From Candidatus Chlorobium masyuteum (GTDB lineage: Bacteria > Bacteroidota > Chlorobiia > Chlorobiales > Chlorobiaceae): a stretch of DNA of 64,000 nt. The stretch covers positions 48,369-112,368 of the forward strand of contig NZ_JAAORA010000006.1 of the NCBI RefSeq assembly GCF_011601315.1, written 5' to 3'. Position numbers and translations under genes: made by a program. Under the pieces are notes generated by a model. The model was not told where the DNA came from. It saw only the letters and a program-made list of their open reading frames with translations, and ran no database searches. Of the stretch, positions 17,729 to 26,485 are shown in pieces (positions within the stretch are counted from its first letter, which is position 1; each line of letters starts with the position of its first letter).

Positions 17729-18374
17729 CCCCGTCCTCCTCTCCTGTTTTCGCAGAAGCCAGGTTAGTAAGATACCGGTGAGTATAGAGTTTATCGACCC
17801 GTGAGAGTTCACAAAGCTGATCAAAGAAAACTATCGGCATTCTGTATTGCCGGCGAATCCGCTCGATCATGGAGAGCCACAATTGCGCGGTCATCTCGGC
17901 ATCTGCGAGTGCGCGGTGAAACACGCCGGTCTGCCTGATGCCCGCATGCGACACAAGCGTCTGCAGCTTGTGGTTCGGAGAGTCCTGATAAATCCTTCTT
18001 GAGACAAGCAGAGAGCAGCAGCAGGAGCCATCGTATGCCCGTTTCGCCCGTTTCAGCTCGAAATCAAGAAACCGTCGGTCGAATGCGGCATTATGCGCAA
18101 CGAAATTGCGTCCGGCTATGAACTCTGAAAACTCAGCCATCACCTCTTCACAGCAGGGCTGGCCTTTGAGCATCTCATTGGTAATGCCGGTATAGCCTTC
18201 GATAAACTGGCTTATCCGGAAACCGGGATTCATCAGCTTCTGAAAACGCCCGATAATCTCCCCCTGCTCCAGAAGCACCGCACCGATCTCGATAGCCCGG
18301 TCACCATACTCCGGTGACAAGCCCGTCGTCTCGAAATCAAGCACTACCACACTCTCCGCCAACATTCGCTGCAT
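17715..18374 (-). CDS. DEDDh 3'-5' exonuclease (DNA polymerase III epsilon-like)
   Basis: This 219-residue nuclease has all three Exo motifs: [10 protein letters not shown] (ExoI), [13 protein letters not shown] (ExoII) and [10 protein letters not shown] (ExoIII, His-x5-Asp type). Such proteins include the proofreading subunit and stand-alone repair or RNA-trimming nucleases. No polymerase part is present, and the length is that of DnaQ-like proteins. I use ATG at 18374 (ATG at 18365 is equally possible). The upstream open frame runs into the RAYT element's inverted repeat and cannot be ancestral coding sequence. The rhodanese gene overlaps its 3' end. The RAYT unit ends only 35 bases before its start, so its promoter may now lie inside the element. 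Confidence 0.85.
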   Translation of the reverse strand: MQRMLAESVVVLDFETTGLSPEYGDRAIEIGAVLLEQGEIIGRFQKLMNPGFRISQFIEGYTGITNEMLKGQPCCEEVMAEFSEFIAGRNFVAHNAAFDRRFLDFELKRAKRAYDGSCCCSLLVSRRIYQDSPNHKLQTLVSHAGIRQTGVFHRALADAEMTAQLWLSMIERIRRQYRMPIVFFDQLCELSRVDKLYTHRYLTNLASAKTGEEDGDVWS

Positions 18375-18408
18375 TGCACATTGTTTATCTGTTCTTAAGA
18401 AACGAGCC

Positions 18409-18434
18409 TTAGGGGACGTAAGTGACAGAGGTAA
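18409..18434 (+). repeat. Left inverted repeat of the RAYT unit
   Basis: Reads TTAGGGGACGTAAGTGACAG then AGGTAA. It differs from the reverse complement of the right end at a single base (position 20 of the repeat). Confidence 0.9.
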
Positions 18435-18474
18435 CAAAACAAAAGAAACATTTAGCCCAAAAACCTCCGGCTCG

Positions 18475-19437
18475 TCAGCGTAGCAACATCTGACTCACGC
18501 CTGCCCTTGAAATCCCCAGCATTCGGGCTACATCTGCATGCGACAATCCGAATTCGATAATCAGGTTCCTCGAAAGCTCCCTTCGCAACGCAGAATATTC
18601 TCTGCTTCGACTCCCTCCCTGCAGGGCATCGATCGACAACCCCCTTGCGTTACACTGCTGTTCGATCAACTCATGAGCATCTGCCTGCCTCATCCTCACC
18701 GGCATCATCTCCTTTTGTTCATCACCTACCTCTCCGAGCACCTCTTCTACGAACGATCCGCTGCCCAGTATCCTTTCATCGCTGAACCGACGCTCTCCCC
18801 GTTTTCTCATGGACAGCACTTCAGACCAACCGCCTGCTGAGCGCACCAATCCGCCTCCCGTCAACTCCGGCTGACGACCATGCTGGATTTGGTCCCGAAC
18901 AAACTCAAGATAGAGCTTCCGCGCCTTTCCTGCTGAAATGCCAAACTGTTGCAAAACATATTCCGTCTCCTGCCAGGGATATTTGGTCAATCCCATAAGC
19001 GCCTTATGGCCGCTCCACGGATACCGATCCAACTCTTCCAGTGAATCGACCAATCCGGCTCGCAAGGGGTTCAGATGAATATAACTCACCAGCTTGACGA
19101 AATAGGGCTCTTCTTCGCAGAGTATCGATTTGTAGCGATTCTGGAACAGATGCCCCGTACGATGATGCCTCATGTTAAACGATACCGAATACCCCGTCAG
19201 CACCTTTCGCATGAAGGTCGGTAAACCCGACGATCCGCTTCTGAGCAACAGATGTGTATGATTGGTCATCAACGACCAGGCATATATCACTGTTCCGGTT
19301 TTTTCTGCTGCTTTGCCAATCCGGTTTAATAGATCCTGTCGGTCTTTTTCATCAAATACAATAGCCGTCCGCTCAATTCCGCGAACCATCACATGATGCA
19401 ACGATCCCGGTGCATCCAGTCTCGCTCCTCTTGGCAT
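18475..19437 (-). CDS. REP-associated tyrosine transposase (RAYT, Y1/HUH type)
   Basis: This single-strand transposase has 320 residues. The N-terminal Y1 domain shows [20 protein letters not shown], the metal-binding HUH motif in TNHTHLLL, and the nucleophile Tyr in LFQNRYKSI, followed by [12 protein letters not shown]. The C-terminal region (about 270-320) is a helix-turn-helix ([19 protein letters not shown]), an extension seen in one RAYT subgroup and probably used to bind the repeat ends. The frame is intact. RAYTs are usually domesticated and act on nearby REP-like palindromes; the bounding inverted repeats here are the likely substrates. Confidence 0.92.
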   Translation of the reverse strand: MPRGARLDAPGSLHHVMVRGIERTAIVFDEKDRQDLLNRIGKAAEKTGTVIYAWSLMTNHTHLLLRSGSSGLPTFMRKVLTGYSVSFNMRHHRTGHLFQNRYKSILCEEEPYFVKLVSYIHLNPLRAGLVDSLEELDRYPWSGHKALMGLTKYPWQETEYVLQQFGISAGKARKLYLEFVRDQIQHGRQPELTGGGLVRSAGGWSEVLSMRKRGERRFSDERILGSGSFVEEVLGEVGDEQKEMMPVRMRQADAHELIEQQCNARGLSIDALQGGSRSREYSALRRELSRNLIIEFGLSHADVARMLGISRAGVSQMLLR

Positions 19438-19508
19438 GGCTAACTCTCCTTTACGGGTTCACTGCCTATAACTGCTCCTTTCCACGAAGATAGGAAATGA
19501 TTTATTAA

Positions 19509-19534
19509 TTACCTTTGTCACTTACGTCCCCTAA
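19509..19534 (-). repeat. Right inverted repeat of the RAYT unit
   Basis: Reverse complement begins TTAGGGGACGTAAGTGACAA and continues AGGTAA, so it matches the left end at 25 of 26 bases. It ends directly before the open frame that contains the 19625 gene. Confidence 0.9.
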
Positions 19535-19624
19535 TTGTCAGCGAACGGTAAGATGTTTTTGTTTGTTTATGGTGCAAGGTATTCAGGTTGTTTGGTTCCT
19601 GTTAAAATAACGTATCGGGTGTTC

Positions 19625-20377
19625 ATGTTTAAAAAACTGTTTATGAACAAGGTGTGGACGGTGTCCGTCCTTTTTGCCATCTCGGTGGCTCTTTATGGTA
19701 TTGACTTCAGCATTTTCGGCAACCTGAGGGAGATATCAGCCAGCTTTCTCGGCAATCTCGCCTTCCTGCCAATTTACATCATAGTCGTCACGCTCCTCTT
19801 CGAAAAAGTGCTCAGGGAGAGGGAGCGCCAGTCTGTCATGAGAAAACTGAACATGGTTATCGGCGTTTTTTTCAGTGAATTCGGCAACCACCTGCTGAAA
19901 GAGTTGTCGGTACACGTGGCCGGAAGCGAGGAACTGAAAAAACACCTGCGAATGACAGGCTCATGGAAAAAAGAGGATTTTGACGCGTCGCTCGACTTTC
20001 TGCGCCAAAGCAACCAGAGGATCAGCATCGATAGAGATGCCCTCACCTCGCTGAAGCAGTTCATGGCCGGAAAACGAAGCTTCCTGCTGAGTCTGCTGGA
20101 AAACCAGAATCTTTTTGAGCACGAAAATTTTACCGACCTTCTCTGGGCAGTGTTTCATCTCACTGAAGAGCTCAAGGCCCGGGAGTCGTTCGATCGTATG
20201 CCGCCGAGTGACAAAGAGCACATCAATGGGGACATTAAGCGGGTTTTCGCTCATCTCATCCGTGAGTGGATCCTCTATATGCAGCATCTCAAGGAGGATT
20301 ACCCCTATCTTTTCTCTCTGGCGGTTCGTCTCAATCCCATGATCGACTCACCGGATCCGGTGGTGTATCAGGAGTGA
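19625..20377 (+). CDS. Membrane protein of unknown function
   Basis: This protein has about 250 residues, with two N-terminal membrane segments (VWTVSVLFAISVALYGIDF and LGNLAFLPIYIIVVTLLF) and then a long, mostly helical cytoplasmic domain rich in charged residues (EKVLRERERQSVMRKL). I do not recognise the family. ATG at 19625 was chosen because it sits at the start of the first basic/hydrophobic segment; the frame is open back to 19535, immediately after the transposon end. The RAYT unit may have separated it from its original promoter. Confidence 0.7.
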   Translation: MFKKLFMNKVWTVSVLFAISVALYGIDFSIFGNLREISASFLGNLAFLPIYIIVVTLLFEKVLRERERQSVMRKLNMVIGVFFSEFGNHLLKELSVHVAGSEELKKHLRMTGSWKKEDFDASLDFLRQSNQRISIDRDALTSLKQFMAGKRSFLLSLLENQNLFEHENFTDLLWAVFHLTEELKARESFDRMPPSDKEHINGDIKRVFAHLIREWILYMQHLKEDYPYLFSLAVRLNPMIDSPDPVVYQE

Positions 20378-20616
20378 GTACCGAGCGTAGTTGATGTTGC
20401 CGGCTGGGTTCATCTTCAAGAGGGAAAGCGTAGAGAATGTCGGGAAAACCAATCGTTGCAATGCTTTGTGATGAACCAAGCAAGTTGGAAGCCTGAAAAA
20501 AAGAGCGGAACAGCCCTCAAGCGGTTATCTTTTCCTGTTATTCAGGAGGGGCCGTGAATTACCAGGTAATCAGTGCTGAGGTTGTGAAACGCTGGCAACT
20601 CTTGCCGTGTTATGTG

Positions 20617-21066
20617 TTATGGGGCTGCCGGAGCGGCAGCAGGCTCCTCCTTGATTACGTTCTGCAGGCCCGCTGCACCGGTATAGAATACGGCAAGGGT
20701 GACTGGTTCAGGGCCGGAGTTGGTGCCGTTGTGAAAGGTATTGACCACTTCGACAAGTGCATCTCCCTTGTTGAAGGTAAAGGTTCTGCCGTCTTTTAAC
20801 GCTACCGTAAGCCTCCCTTCGAGCACATAGGCGTAAACCGGGACCGGGTGCTTGTGCCATCCGGTTGAACCTCCGGGAGGAATGCGTACCGTGAGGGCGG
20901 TAACCTCGGGGTTTTTGCTGTTGAGGTATCTTATCTTCTCACCGCTGGTTGTCGTTTTGGTGGCGGTAAGAAGCTTTTTCACCTCCACATTCTGGTACTC
21001 CGCCGCATGCAGCGTCCCTGCCTGCATGAAGAAAAGCACAATCGACATCATCAGGTATCTCTGCAT
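20617..21066 (-). CDS. Exported cupin-domain protein
   Basis: This protein of about 149 residues has a signal peptide (MQRYLMMSIVLFFMQAGTLHA) and one small cupin domain. The two cupin motifs are WHKHPVPVYAYVLEG and GDALVEVVNTFHNG, with His residues able to hold a metal. The C-terminus is Ala/Pro-rich (EEPAAAPAAP). It is probably periplasmic. A GGAGAG ribosome binding site precedes ATG at 21066. It resembles cupins of unknown substrate that act on quorum or stress metabolites, but I claim no reaction. Confidence 0.85.
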   Translation of the reverse strand: MQRYLMMSIVLFFMQAGTLHAAEYQNVEVKKLLTATKTTTSGEKIRYLNSKNPEVTALTVRIPPGGSTGWHKHPVPVYAYVLEGRLTVALKDGRTFTFNKGDALVEVVNTFHNGTNSGPEPVTLAVFYTGAAGLQNVIKEEPAAAPAAP

Positions 21067-21286
21067 TCTCACTCTCCACTGTTCAGTTCATGTTCCGCTG
21101 CACATCACCCGAATAACCCGCAGTGCAGCGATAAATATTTGCTAAAAAATAAAATATACAATCAGCAGGTATGAGCAGCAATAAAATCACCAAAACGATA
21201 ATCCTGAATGCATGGGAAGGATGTTGGGGAGTGAAAGAATTTCCGGATTATCTATATTGCACGATTACTAACTATTGAAAGGATTT

Positions 21287-22186
21287 ATGGAACGACAGGG
21301 CGCAGGCAAAAAGCCGGAGTGGCTGAAAATCAGGATGGCTTCAGGGGCTTCGTTTGCCTCGACACGTCAGCTGCTGAACCGCCACAGCCTCAACACGGTC
21401 TGCCGGTCGGCACTCTGCCCGAACCTGCAGGAGTGCTGGTCGAGAGGCACCGCAACCTTTCTGTTGCTTGGCAATACCTGTACACGTACCTGCCGCTTCT
21501 GCGCGGTCGGCACGACCGCACAGCCACCATCCCCCGACCCTCTGGAACCTGAGAATATCGCCATGGCGGTTGAATCCATGCGCCTCAAACACGTTGTACT
21601 CACCAGTGTTACCCGTGATGACCTCCCCGACGGAGGGGCCGGGCACTGGGTAGCAACCATAAGGGCAATACGCGCAGTCAAGCCTGCGCTCACCATAGAG
21701 TGCCTTATCCCCGATTTTGAGGGCAATGAGCACTCGCTTGACCTGGTGATGACTGAAGCTCCGGAGGTGCTGAACCACAACATTGAAACCGTCCCCTCGC
21801 TCTACAGCAAAGTGCGACCGCAGGCAAGCTACAACCGCTCAATGGAGCTCTTGCAGCGGGCAAAAGAGGAGTTCGGCCTCTCAACCAAGTCAGGGCTGAT
21901 GGTCGGTATGGGTGAAAGTGCCGATGAGGTGGCAACCGCTCTCGTTGACCTTGTCCGCCACGGGTGCGATATGGTCACCATCGGCCAGTATCTTCAGCCA
22001 TCTCCGGCCCATCTGCCGGTCGCGCGCTATGTTACTCCCTGGGAGTTTGACGACTACAGGGTGGTCGCTGAAAAGGCAGGGTTCCGCCATGTGCAGTCCG
22101 GCCCCTTTGTGCGCAGCTCCTATCATGCCGAAGCATTCAGCAATACCATCGAAGCACTACCCAAACCCTTAACCTATACAGAGTAA
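21287..22186 (+). CDS. lipA: Lipoyl synthase
   Basis: This radical-SAM enzyme inserts two sulfurs into octanoyl groups on carrier domains of 2-oxoacid dehydrogenases or the glycine cleavage H protein. The radical-SAM motif is CTRTCRFC near residue 65. The auxiliary cluster Cys residues are in [13 protein letters not shown], and the C-terminal RSSYHAE carries the conserved Ser that ligates the auxiliary cluster. The length, about 299 residues, is normal. ATG at 21287 follows GAAAGGA; the frame also starts at a TTG 12 bases earlier. It overlaps the next gene by one base (TAATG), so the two are co-translated. Confidence 0.96.
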   Translation: MERQGAGKKPEWLKIRMASGASFASTRQLLNRHSLNTVCRSALCPNLQECWSRGTATFLLLGNTCTRTCRFCAVGTTAQPPSPDPLEPENIAMAVESMRLKHVVLTSVTRDDLPDGGAGHWVATIRAIRAVKPALTIECLIPDFEGNEHSLDLVMTEAPEVLNHNIETVPSLYSKVRPQASYNRSMELLQRAKEEFGLSTKSGLMVGMGESADEVATALVDLVRHGCDMVTIGQYLQPSPAHLPVARYVTPWEFDDYRVVAEKAGFRHVQSGPFVRSSYHAEAFSNTIEALPKPLTYTE

Positions 22187-22764
22187 TGGAACTATCGGTA
22201 CCGATGATGATCTATGCCTACTGGGCCTTTGCGCTTCTGGTCGGATTTCTGTTTTTCAAAAAGGATATCCTTGCTTTCAACCGCGAGTTCGACACCCGGA
22301 GGATAGCGCTGCTCGGGGCATCACTCCTGATCATAGCCATCAATGCCTGGGTCTACTCCCACTCCACCACCGACGGGGGGCGCGCGCTTGATCCCCTGAC
22401 TGTGCTGGTGTTCAGTATCGGTAACGGCATTGCCGAAACCTTCATGTTTTATGCCGTCTTTCAGCTCGGCGCCACGCTTACAGGAAAGGTTACACAAAAC
22501 CCGTGGGCCATATTCCTTGTCGGTTTCTTCTGCTTTATGGTCTACAGCGGCCTGATTCACGGCCTCTTCTGGATCAATATCCTCCCTGAGCATGTGGTAC
22601 AGACGAGCCCCTACAAACCATTTTTCATGCCGGTTCAGCTCCTTATCGCCTCAAGCTGGGCGCTCGCCTTCTTCTGGTACCGCGACATCAGAACCGTCAT
22701 CTTCCTGCACGCGCTGGTGGATCTGACCATGGTCATGAATGTGAAGTTTTCACTCTTTAACTGA
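22186..22764 (+). CDS. Integral membrane protein, CPBP-like
   Basis: This 192-residue membrane protein has about five or six helices. It is translationally coupled to lipA through a TAATG overlap. Features recalling CPBP/Abi membrane proteases are a helix with GIAETFMFYAVFQLG in place of the usual EExxxR, a later SGLIHGLFW and a C-terminal FLHALVDLTMV. The first motif is degenerate (ET rather than EE), so catalysis is doubtful. Why it is tied to lipA is unclear. A hairpin overlaps its stop codon. Confidence 0.75.
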   Translation: MELSVPMMIYAYWAFALLVGFLFFKKDILAFNREFDTRRIALLGASLLIIAINAWVYSHSTTDGGRALDPLTVLVFSIGNGIAETFMFYAVFQLGATLTGKVTQNPWAIFLVGFFCFMVYSGLIHGLFWINILPEHVVQTSPYKPFFMPVQLLIASSWALAFFWYRDIRTVIFLHALVDLTMVMNVKFSLFN

Positions 22765-22794
22765 ATTGAAAACATGAACCTATGTTTTCAATTC
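22763..22794 (+). terminator. Hairpin overlapping the stop codon of the membrane gene
   Basis: A perfect 13-bp inverted repeat (GAATTGAAAACAT with ATGTTTTCAATTC) and 6-base loop begin at the stop codon. The descending arm itself contains the TTTT run, so it may end the lipA transcript, though no long T-tract follows. Confidence 0.6.
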
Positions 22795-22887
22795 ATCCCG
22801 ATCCAACGCAGTTGTGTGAGGGATCTATTCCGGGGAATGTCATCCCGATCCAACGCAGTTGTGTGAGGGATCTATTCCGGGGAATGT
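22795..22887. repeat. Two 47-bp tandem repeats
   Basis: Two identical 47-base copies (22794-22840 and 22841-22887) begin CATCCCGATCCAACGCAGTT and end TCCGGGGAATGT. A third, degenerate copy follows at 22888-22932. The unit does not code for a protein. Confidence 0.85.
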
Positions 22888-22967
22888 CATCCCGAATCCG
22901 ATGCAATCGGTTGAGGAATCTTTTCCGGGGAACCATCAGGAGATGCCTCTCGTTGTTCGACATGACA
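22888..22967. repeat. Dispersed hairpin repeat, copy A
   Basis: The element starts TCATCCCGAATCCG, contains GAGGAATC and GGAGATGCCTCTCG, and ends TTCGACATGACA. Its ends are imperfect inverted repeats. Related copies lie at 26419-26485 and 50927-50994. Confidence 0.65.
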
Positions 22968-23126
22968 CTCTTTGAAGAGATTTTGGATTGAATCTTTAGA
23001 GGCAGTCCCTTGTGATTGCCCTGCTGAATAGCGGGTAAAGGTTCCCAACCCTCTTCGTCGTTGTAGTCCATAAAGTCGTCTTAGTCCTTTTCTATATAGA
23101 CAAAAAACCATACAAACCCCCTGAAC

Positions 23127-23828
23127 ATGAGTGCATTCAAGGGCAGTGTACTGGTAGCGGGAGCTACCGGAAGAACCGGGGAGTGGGTAGTGAAGCGCCT
23201 TCAGGCTCACGGCATTGCGTTTCGGCTCTTTGTACGATCTGGCGAAAAAGCAATAAGGCTTTTCGGGCCTGAAATCATTGACCGGTTGACTATCGGTTCT
23301 GTAGAGCATCCCGAAGAGATCAGGGCTGCGGTGCAAAACGCACAGGCCGTCATCTCTGCAATCGGAGGAAATGTAACTGACCCGGCTGCACCCCCGCCCT
23401 CGGCAATCGACCGTGACGGCATCATCAACCTTGCAACCATAGCCAAAGAGGAGGATGTAAGGCACTTTATTCTTGTCAGCTCGCTCAGTGTTACCAAGCC
23501 TGATCACCCCCTGAACAAGTATGGCCGGGTACTCTCCATGAAGCTCGAAGCTGAAAACGAGGTCCGCAGACTCTACTCCGAACCCGGCTTTACCTACACC
23601 ATTCTCAGGCCCGGAGGGCTGCTTGACGGAGCACCTCTTCAGCACAATCTGCTGTTTGATACCGGCGACAACATCACCACCGGAGTTATCCAGAGAAGCG
23701 ATGTTGCAGAGGTTGCCGTCCTCTCTCTCTTCACCCCTGAAGCCCATAATCTGACCTTTGAACTCATCGAGAAAGAGGAAGTTTCGCTGGCCTCACTCGC
23801 ACCATTCTTCAAGCAGATTCACTCCTGA
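23127..23828 (+). CDS. Atypical short-chain dehydrogenase (NAD(P)-binding, NmrA/TIC62-like)
   Basis: This 233-residue Rossmann protein has the atypical SDR glycine motif VAGATGRTGEWVVKRL, then basic residues near LFVRSGEKA that suit NADPH. Other family features are AVISAIGG, FILVSSLSV in place of a catalytic Ser-Tyr-Lys, and YTILRPGGLLDG. It resembles TIC62/UOS1-type proteins of phototrophs, which sense or use NADP(H). The Tyr-x3-Lys triad is not obvious, so enzyme activity is uncertain. It is a single gene behind a repeat-rich spacer. Related proteins in the window are BciA and the 25363 gene. Confidence 0.82.
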   Translation: MSAFKGSVLVAGATGRTGEWVVKRLQAHGIAFRLFVRSGEKAIRLFGPEIIDRLTIGSVEHPEEIRAAVQNAQAVISAIGGNVTDPAAPPPSAIDRDGIINLATIAKEEDVRHFILVSSLSVTKPDHPLNKYGRVLSMKLEAENEVRRLYSEPGFTYTILRPGGLLDGAPLQHNLLFDTGDNITTGVIQRSDVAEVAVLSLFTPEAHNLTFELIEKEEVSLASLAPFFKQIHS

Positions 23829-24355
23829 CCTCATCCTGAGAGCAGGAGATCCATAATTCCGGAGCTCTACCAAAGAGCAACAGCCATCCGGTTATCACAC
23901 ACCTATAACCACCAGACACAAAAAATTTACAAAACCTTATTAAGAACGACTAAGCAGATTAAACACAGAAACAATCAACCAACTCATTATGATAACACTT
24001 GCATATATTACACCTTATAATCGTTTTTTATCAGCGACTCGTGTTAATACGCAGTAAATGTTATAACCACACTCAGCACCAATCTTATACAAGGCTCACA
24101 ATCGCACATAATTCAACTATCAAACACGAATAAAGAATAAATAATAATGATTAAAAATATCAACATTATCATTTTAATGCCAATAAACAAGCCAATTAAA
24201 ACAACCAGTAACCACACAGCACAATAATTAAAATATTTTTATGTAAAAGCATATATATTATTTCATTTTAATGCTTTAATAGGCAAAGAATCATAAGACT
24301 TATGAAGTGTGAGACAGTTCGTTTTTTATCTCTTAAACACAATAACAAAAAATAA
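23829..24355. other. AT-rich gap before the glycosylase gene
   Basis: This is about 530 bases with no supported gene. From roughly 23930 to 24355 the sequence is far richer in A and T than the rest of the window, with many short A/T runs and no clear hairpin or repeat. It continues into the 5' part of the 24356 gene. Confidence 0.6.
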
Positions 24356-25291
24356 TTGTACAGGTTTATTATAAAATCATGTTCAACGTGTGATCTTCAC
24401 GGAACACTTTTCAGCGGCCAGTCTTTTATGTGGAATAATATTGATGCTGGCTATGATTATTACGCATCAATCATTGATTCATCAGCTGTATTCATAAGGA
24501 AGTTATCATCACATGAATTTGAGGTTTATTCTGATTCTTCAATGATATACGGCATATCAGTTCCTTCATTTATTACGAGCTACCTCTCGATTGATATTGA
24601 TATTAACAAGGTTTTTCATGACCGTTTCCAGAAGAGCTATCCGGAGCTCTGGAAACTGCTCTCGGGATATTTTTCGCTGCGGGTTTTGCGACAGGATTTT
24701 TTTGAGACCATGATCACCTTCATGTGCGCCCAGGGAATCGGCATGCATCTGATCAGAAAACAGGTGACCATGCTTTGCCAGATGTATGGCGAAAAGAGAG
24801 CCCTCCTGTTCGGAGAGAAATTGATCAATCTTTACAGCTTCCCCACTCCCCTCTCACTTGCCGAAGCTGATATTTCCATACTGAGTCGATGCACCAACAA
24901 CAACCGCATCAGGGCAGCAAACATCGCTCGTGCAGCAAGAGCTTTTAGTGAGGGGGTAATTGATCACGAGATGCTCCGTAATCCGCAGCTCCCACTGCCG
25001 GAACTGCGCCGCGTCCTCTGCCTCAACCCGGGCATCGGTTACAAAATCGCTGACTGCATCGCACTCTTCGGTCTTGGGCGTTTTGACGCATTCCCCATCG
25101 ACACCCATGTCAAACAGTACCTTGCCCACTGGTTCAGGAGCCCTGAAGCGCTTAAACCCCTTACGCCCGCTCGCTATCTTGAGCTTGACCGTGAAGCCCG
25201 TACGATCTTCAACCCGGAGTTTGCCGGATATGCCGGGCATCTGCTTTTTCACTGCTGGCGGAGGGAGATCAAGAAACTCCGAACGTTTTAA
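24356..25291 (+). CDS. 8-oxoguanine DNA glycosylase/AP lyase-like protein (OGG1, HhH-GPD)
   Basis: This base-excision-repair glycosylase of about 311 residues resembles eukaryotic-type OGG1. It shows the N-terminal element LFSGQSFMW, the helix-hairpin-helix with LNPGIGYKIADCIALFGLG (Lys is the Schiff-base nucleophile), and the catalytic Asp in FPIDTHVKQYL. The frame is closed by a stop immediately before TTG at 24356, so translation must begin at that TTG or later, and no ribosome binding site is visible. Starting at the next ATG would remove the GQSFMW region. Its 5' third is AT-rich like the upstream gap, whereas the 3' part is normal. A non-ATG start or a lost 5' end is possible. Confidence 0.8.
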   Translation: MYRFIIKSCSTCDLHGTLFSGQSFMWNNIDAGYDYYASIIDSSAVFIRKLSSHEFEVYSDSSMIYGISVPSFITSYLSIDIDINKVFHDRFQKSYPELWKLLSGYFSLRVLRQDFFETMITFMCAQGIGMHLIRKQVTMLCQMYGEKRALLFGEKLINLYSFPTPLSLAEADISILSRCTNNNRIRAANIARAARAFSEGVIDHEMLRNPQLPLPELRRVLCLNPGIGYKIADCIALFGLGRFDAFPIDTHVKQYLAHWFRSPEALKPLTPARYLELDREARTIFNPEFAGYAGHLLFHCWRREIKKLRTF

Positions 25292-25362
25292 CCGTCCTGA
25301 CGCTTGTTTCTACTGTTCAGTGGATCTCTTTGTTTAAAACAGCAGCGCAACTCGCAACTATC

Positions 25363-26256
25363 ATGACCATCGAAAAAACAGTACTGATTGCCGGTGCATC
25401 CGGATATCTTGGACGATATGCCGTGTGTGAGTTCAAAAAAAGGGGCTACAGGGTCCGGGCACTGGTACGGAACACTGAGAAGATCAAAACCGCAGGCCCT
25501 CATGGCGAACCGGCAATCTACGATCTGGTGGATGAGATTGTGATTGGTGATGTGACTGATCCGGCAACTATTGAAGGCGTATGCAACGGTGTTGATATCG
25601 TCTTTTCCGCTCTCGGCCTTACTGCGCCCGACCCGAAACTCACCAGCTATGATGTTGATCACCTCGGCAACGGCCGCATTCTTGAGCAGGCTGTCCGCCA
25701 GAAGGTGTCAAGGTTTATTTATGTTTCGGTTTTCAACCAGGATAAAATGCCTGACATTCCGACTATAAAGGCTCATGAACAGTTTGCTGCCGATCTGAAG
25801 GCTTCAGGCCTCTCCTGGGCGGTCATGCGTCCGAACGGTTATTTTTCCGATATGGGCAGATTCTTTTCGATGGCCCGAGGTGGCCACCTCTTCATGGTGG
25901 GTGAGGGTGATAAAAAAATCAACCCGATCCACGGCGCTGACCTTGCTGTGGTGTGTGCCGATGCAGCAGAGGGAGAGAGTCGCGAAATTCCGGTTGGCGG
26001 CCCCGACATCTATACCTTCAGGGAGGTGATGGAGATGGCGTTTTTTGCCTGCGGAAAATCCCCATGGATAACCTCACTGCCGATGTGGCTGGCTGAAGGC
26101 TCGCTCATGGTGGCAGGGCTCTTCAACCGTAATCTGGCCGATCTGCTCTCCTTTGCGGTTGAAGCACTCAAATTCGATCATGTGGCACCTTCTTACGGCT
26201 CACGTCATCTCAAGGATTTTTTTGCGGAGCTGGCCTCTTCATCCAAACATGACTGA
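25363..26256 (+). CDS. Atypical SDR, BciA/NmrA-like
   Basis: This 297-residue Rossmann protein has an early glycine motif IAGASGYLGRYAV and the basic patch RALVRNTEK. It also has ADLKASGLSWAVMRPNGYFS, then IPVGGPDIYTFREVMEMAFF in the C-terminal substrate region, which parallels the IGGPGRAI region of BciA. The C-terminus also shares the FDHVAPSYGSRHLKDFF layout with BciA (TPSYGSDTLRDFY). It is therefore a BciA paralogue of unknown substrate, possibly acting in pigment or isoprenoid tailoring. ATG at 25363 was chosen as the first Met of the Rossmann fold. Confidence 0.82.
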   Translation: MTIEKTVLIAGASGYLGRYAVCEFKKRGYRVRALVRNTEKIKTAGPHGEPAIYDLVDEIVIGDVTDPATIEGVCNGVDIVFSALGLTAPDPKLTSYDVDHLGNGRILEQAVRQKVSRFIYVSVFNQDKMPDIPTIKAHEQFAADLKASGLSWAVMRPNGYFSDMGRFFSMARGGHLFMVGEGDKKINPIHGADLAVVCADAAEGESREIPVGGPDIYTFREVMEMAFFACGKSPWITSLPMWLAEGSLMVAGLFNRNLADLLSFAVEALKFDHVAPSYGSRHLKDFFAELASSSKHD

Positions 26257-26298
26257 AGAGGAAAGAGAGAGTGCTGAACAGTGGAGAATCGGAAAAAA

Positions 26299-26348
26299 GT
26301 GGACCGTGTGGACGAAGAAATGGTGGACAGAAGTGGACTTGAGTGGAC
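26299..26348 (+). repeat. Five clustered GTGGAC motifs
   Basis: GTGGAC occurs at 26299, 26308, 26323, 26333 and 26343, all on the + strand within 50 bases, separated by 3 to 9 bases. The clustering is far above chance. The function is unknown. Confidence 0.7.
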
Positions 26349-26418
26349 AGGATGAAGAGATTTTGAATTTTGGATTATGGATTGCCTGTAGGGGCGATCC
26401 TGCGAGTTCGTCCTCTTT

Positions 26419-26485
26419 TGTCATACCGATCTGCAGGGATCTGAATTCTGGAAAAGAGAGATCTCTCACTGCGTTCGAGATGACA
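26419..26485. repeat. Dispersed hairpin repeat, copy B
   Basis: Starts TGTCATACCGATCTGCAGGG and ends with TTCGAGATGACA. The two ends are imperfect inverted repeats, and GATCTCTCACTGCGTTCGAG lies in the right half. Related to copies at 22888-22967 and 50927-50994. Confidence 0.65.

Larger units (their letters stand above)
18409..19534. mobile_element. RAYT transposase unit bounded by a 26-bp inverted repeat
   Basis: A 1126-bp unit contains one transposase gene (18475-19437) and ends in inverted repeats at 18409-18434 and 19509-19534. They match at 25 of 26 positions, both reading TTAGGGGACGTAAGTGACA outside-in. No direct target duplication is seen at the flanks, as expected for a HUH-type enzyme. 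The unit sits between the exonuclease gene and a hypothetical gene that may start just after it. Confidence 0.85.
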
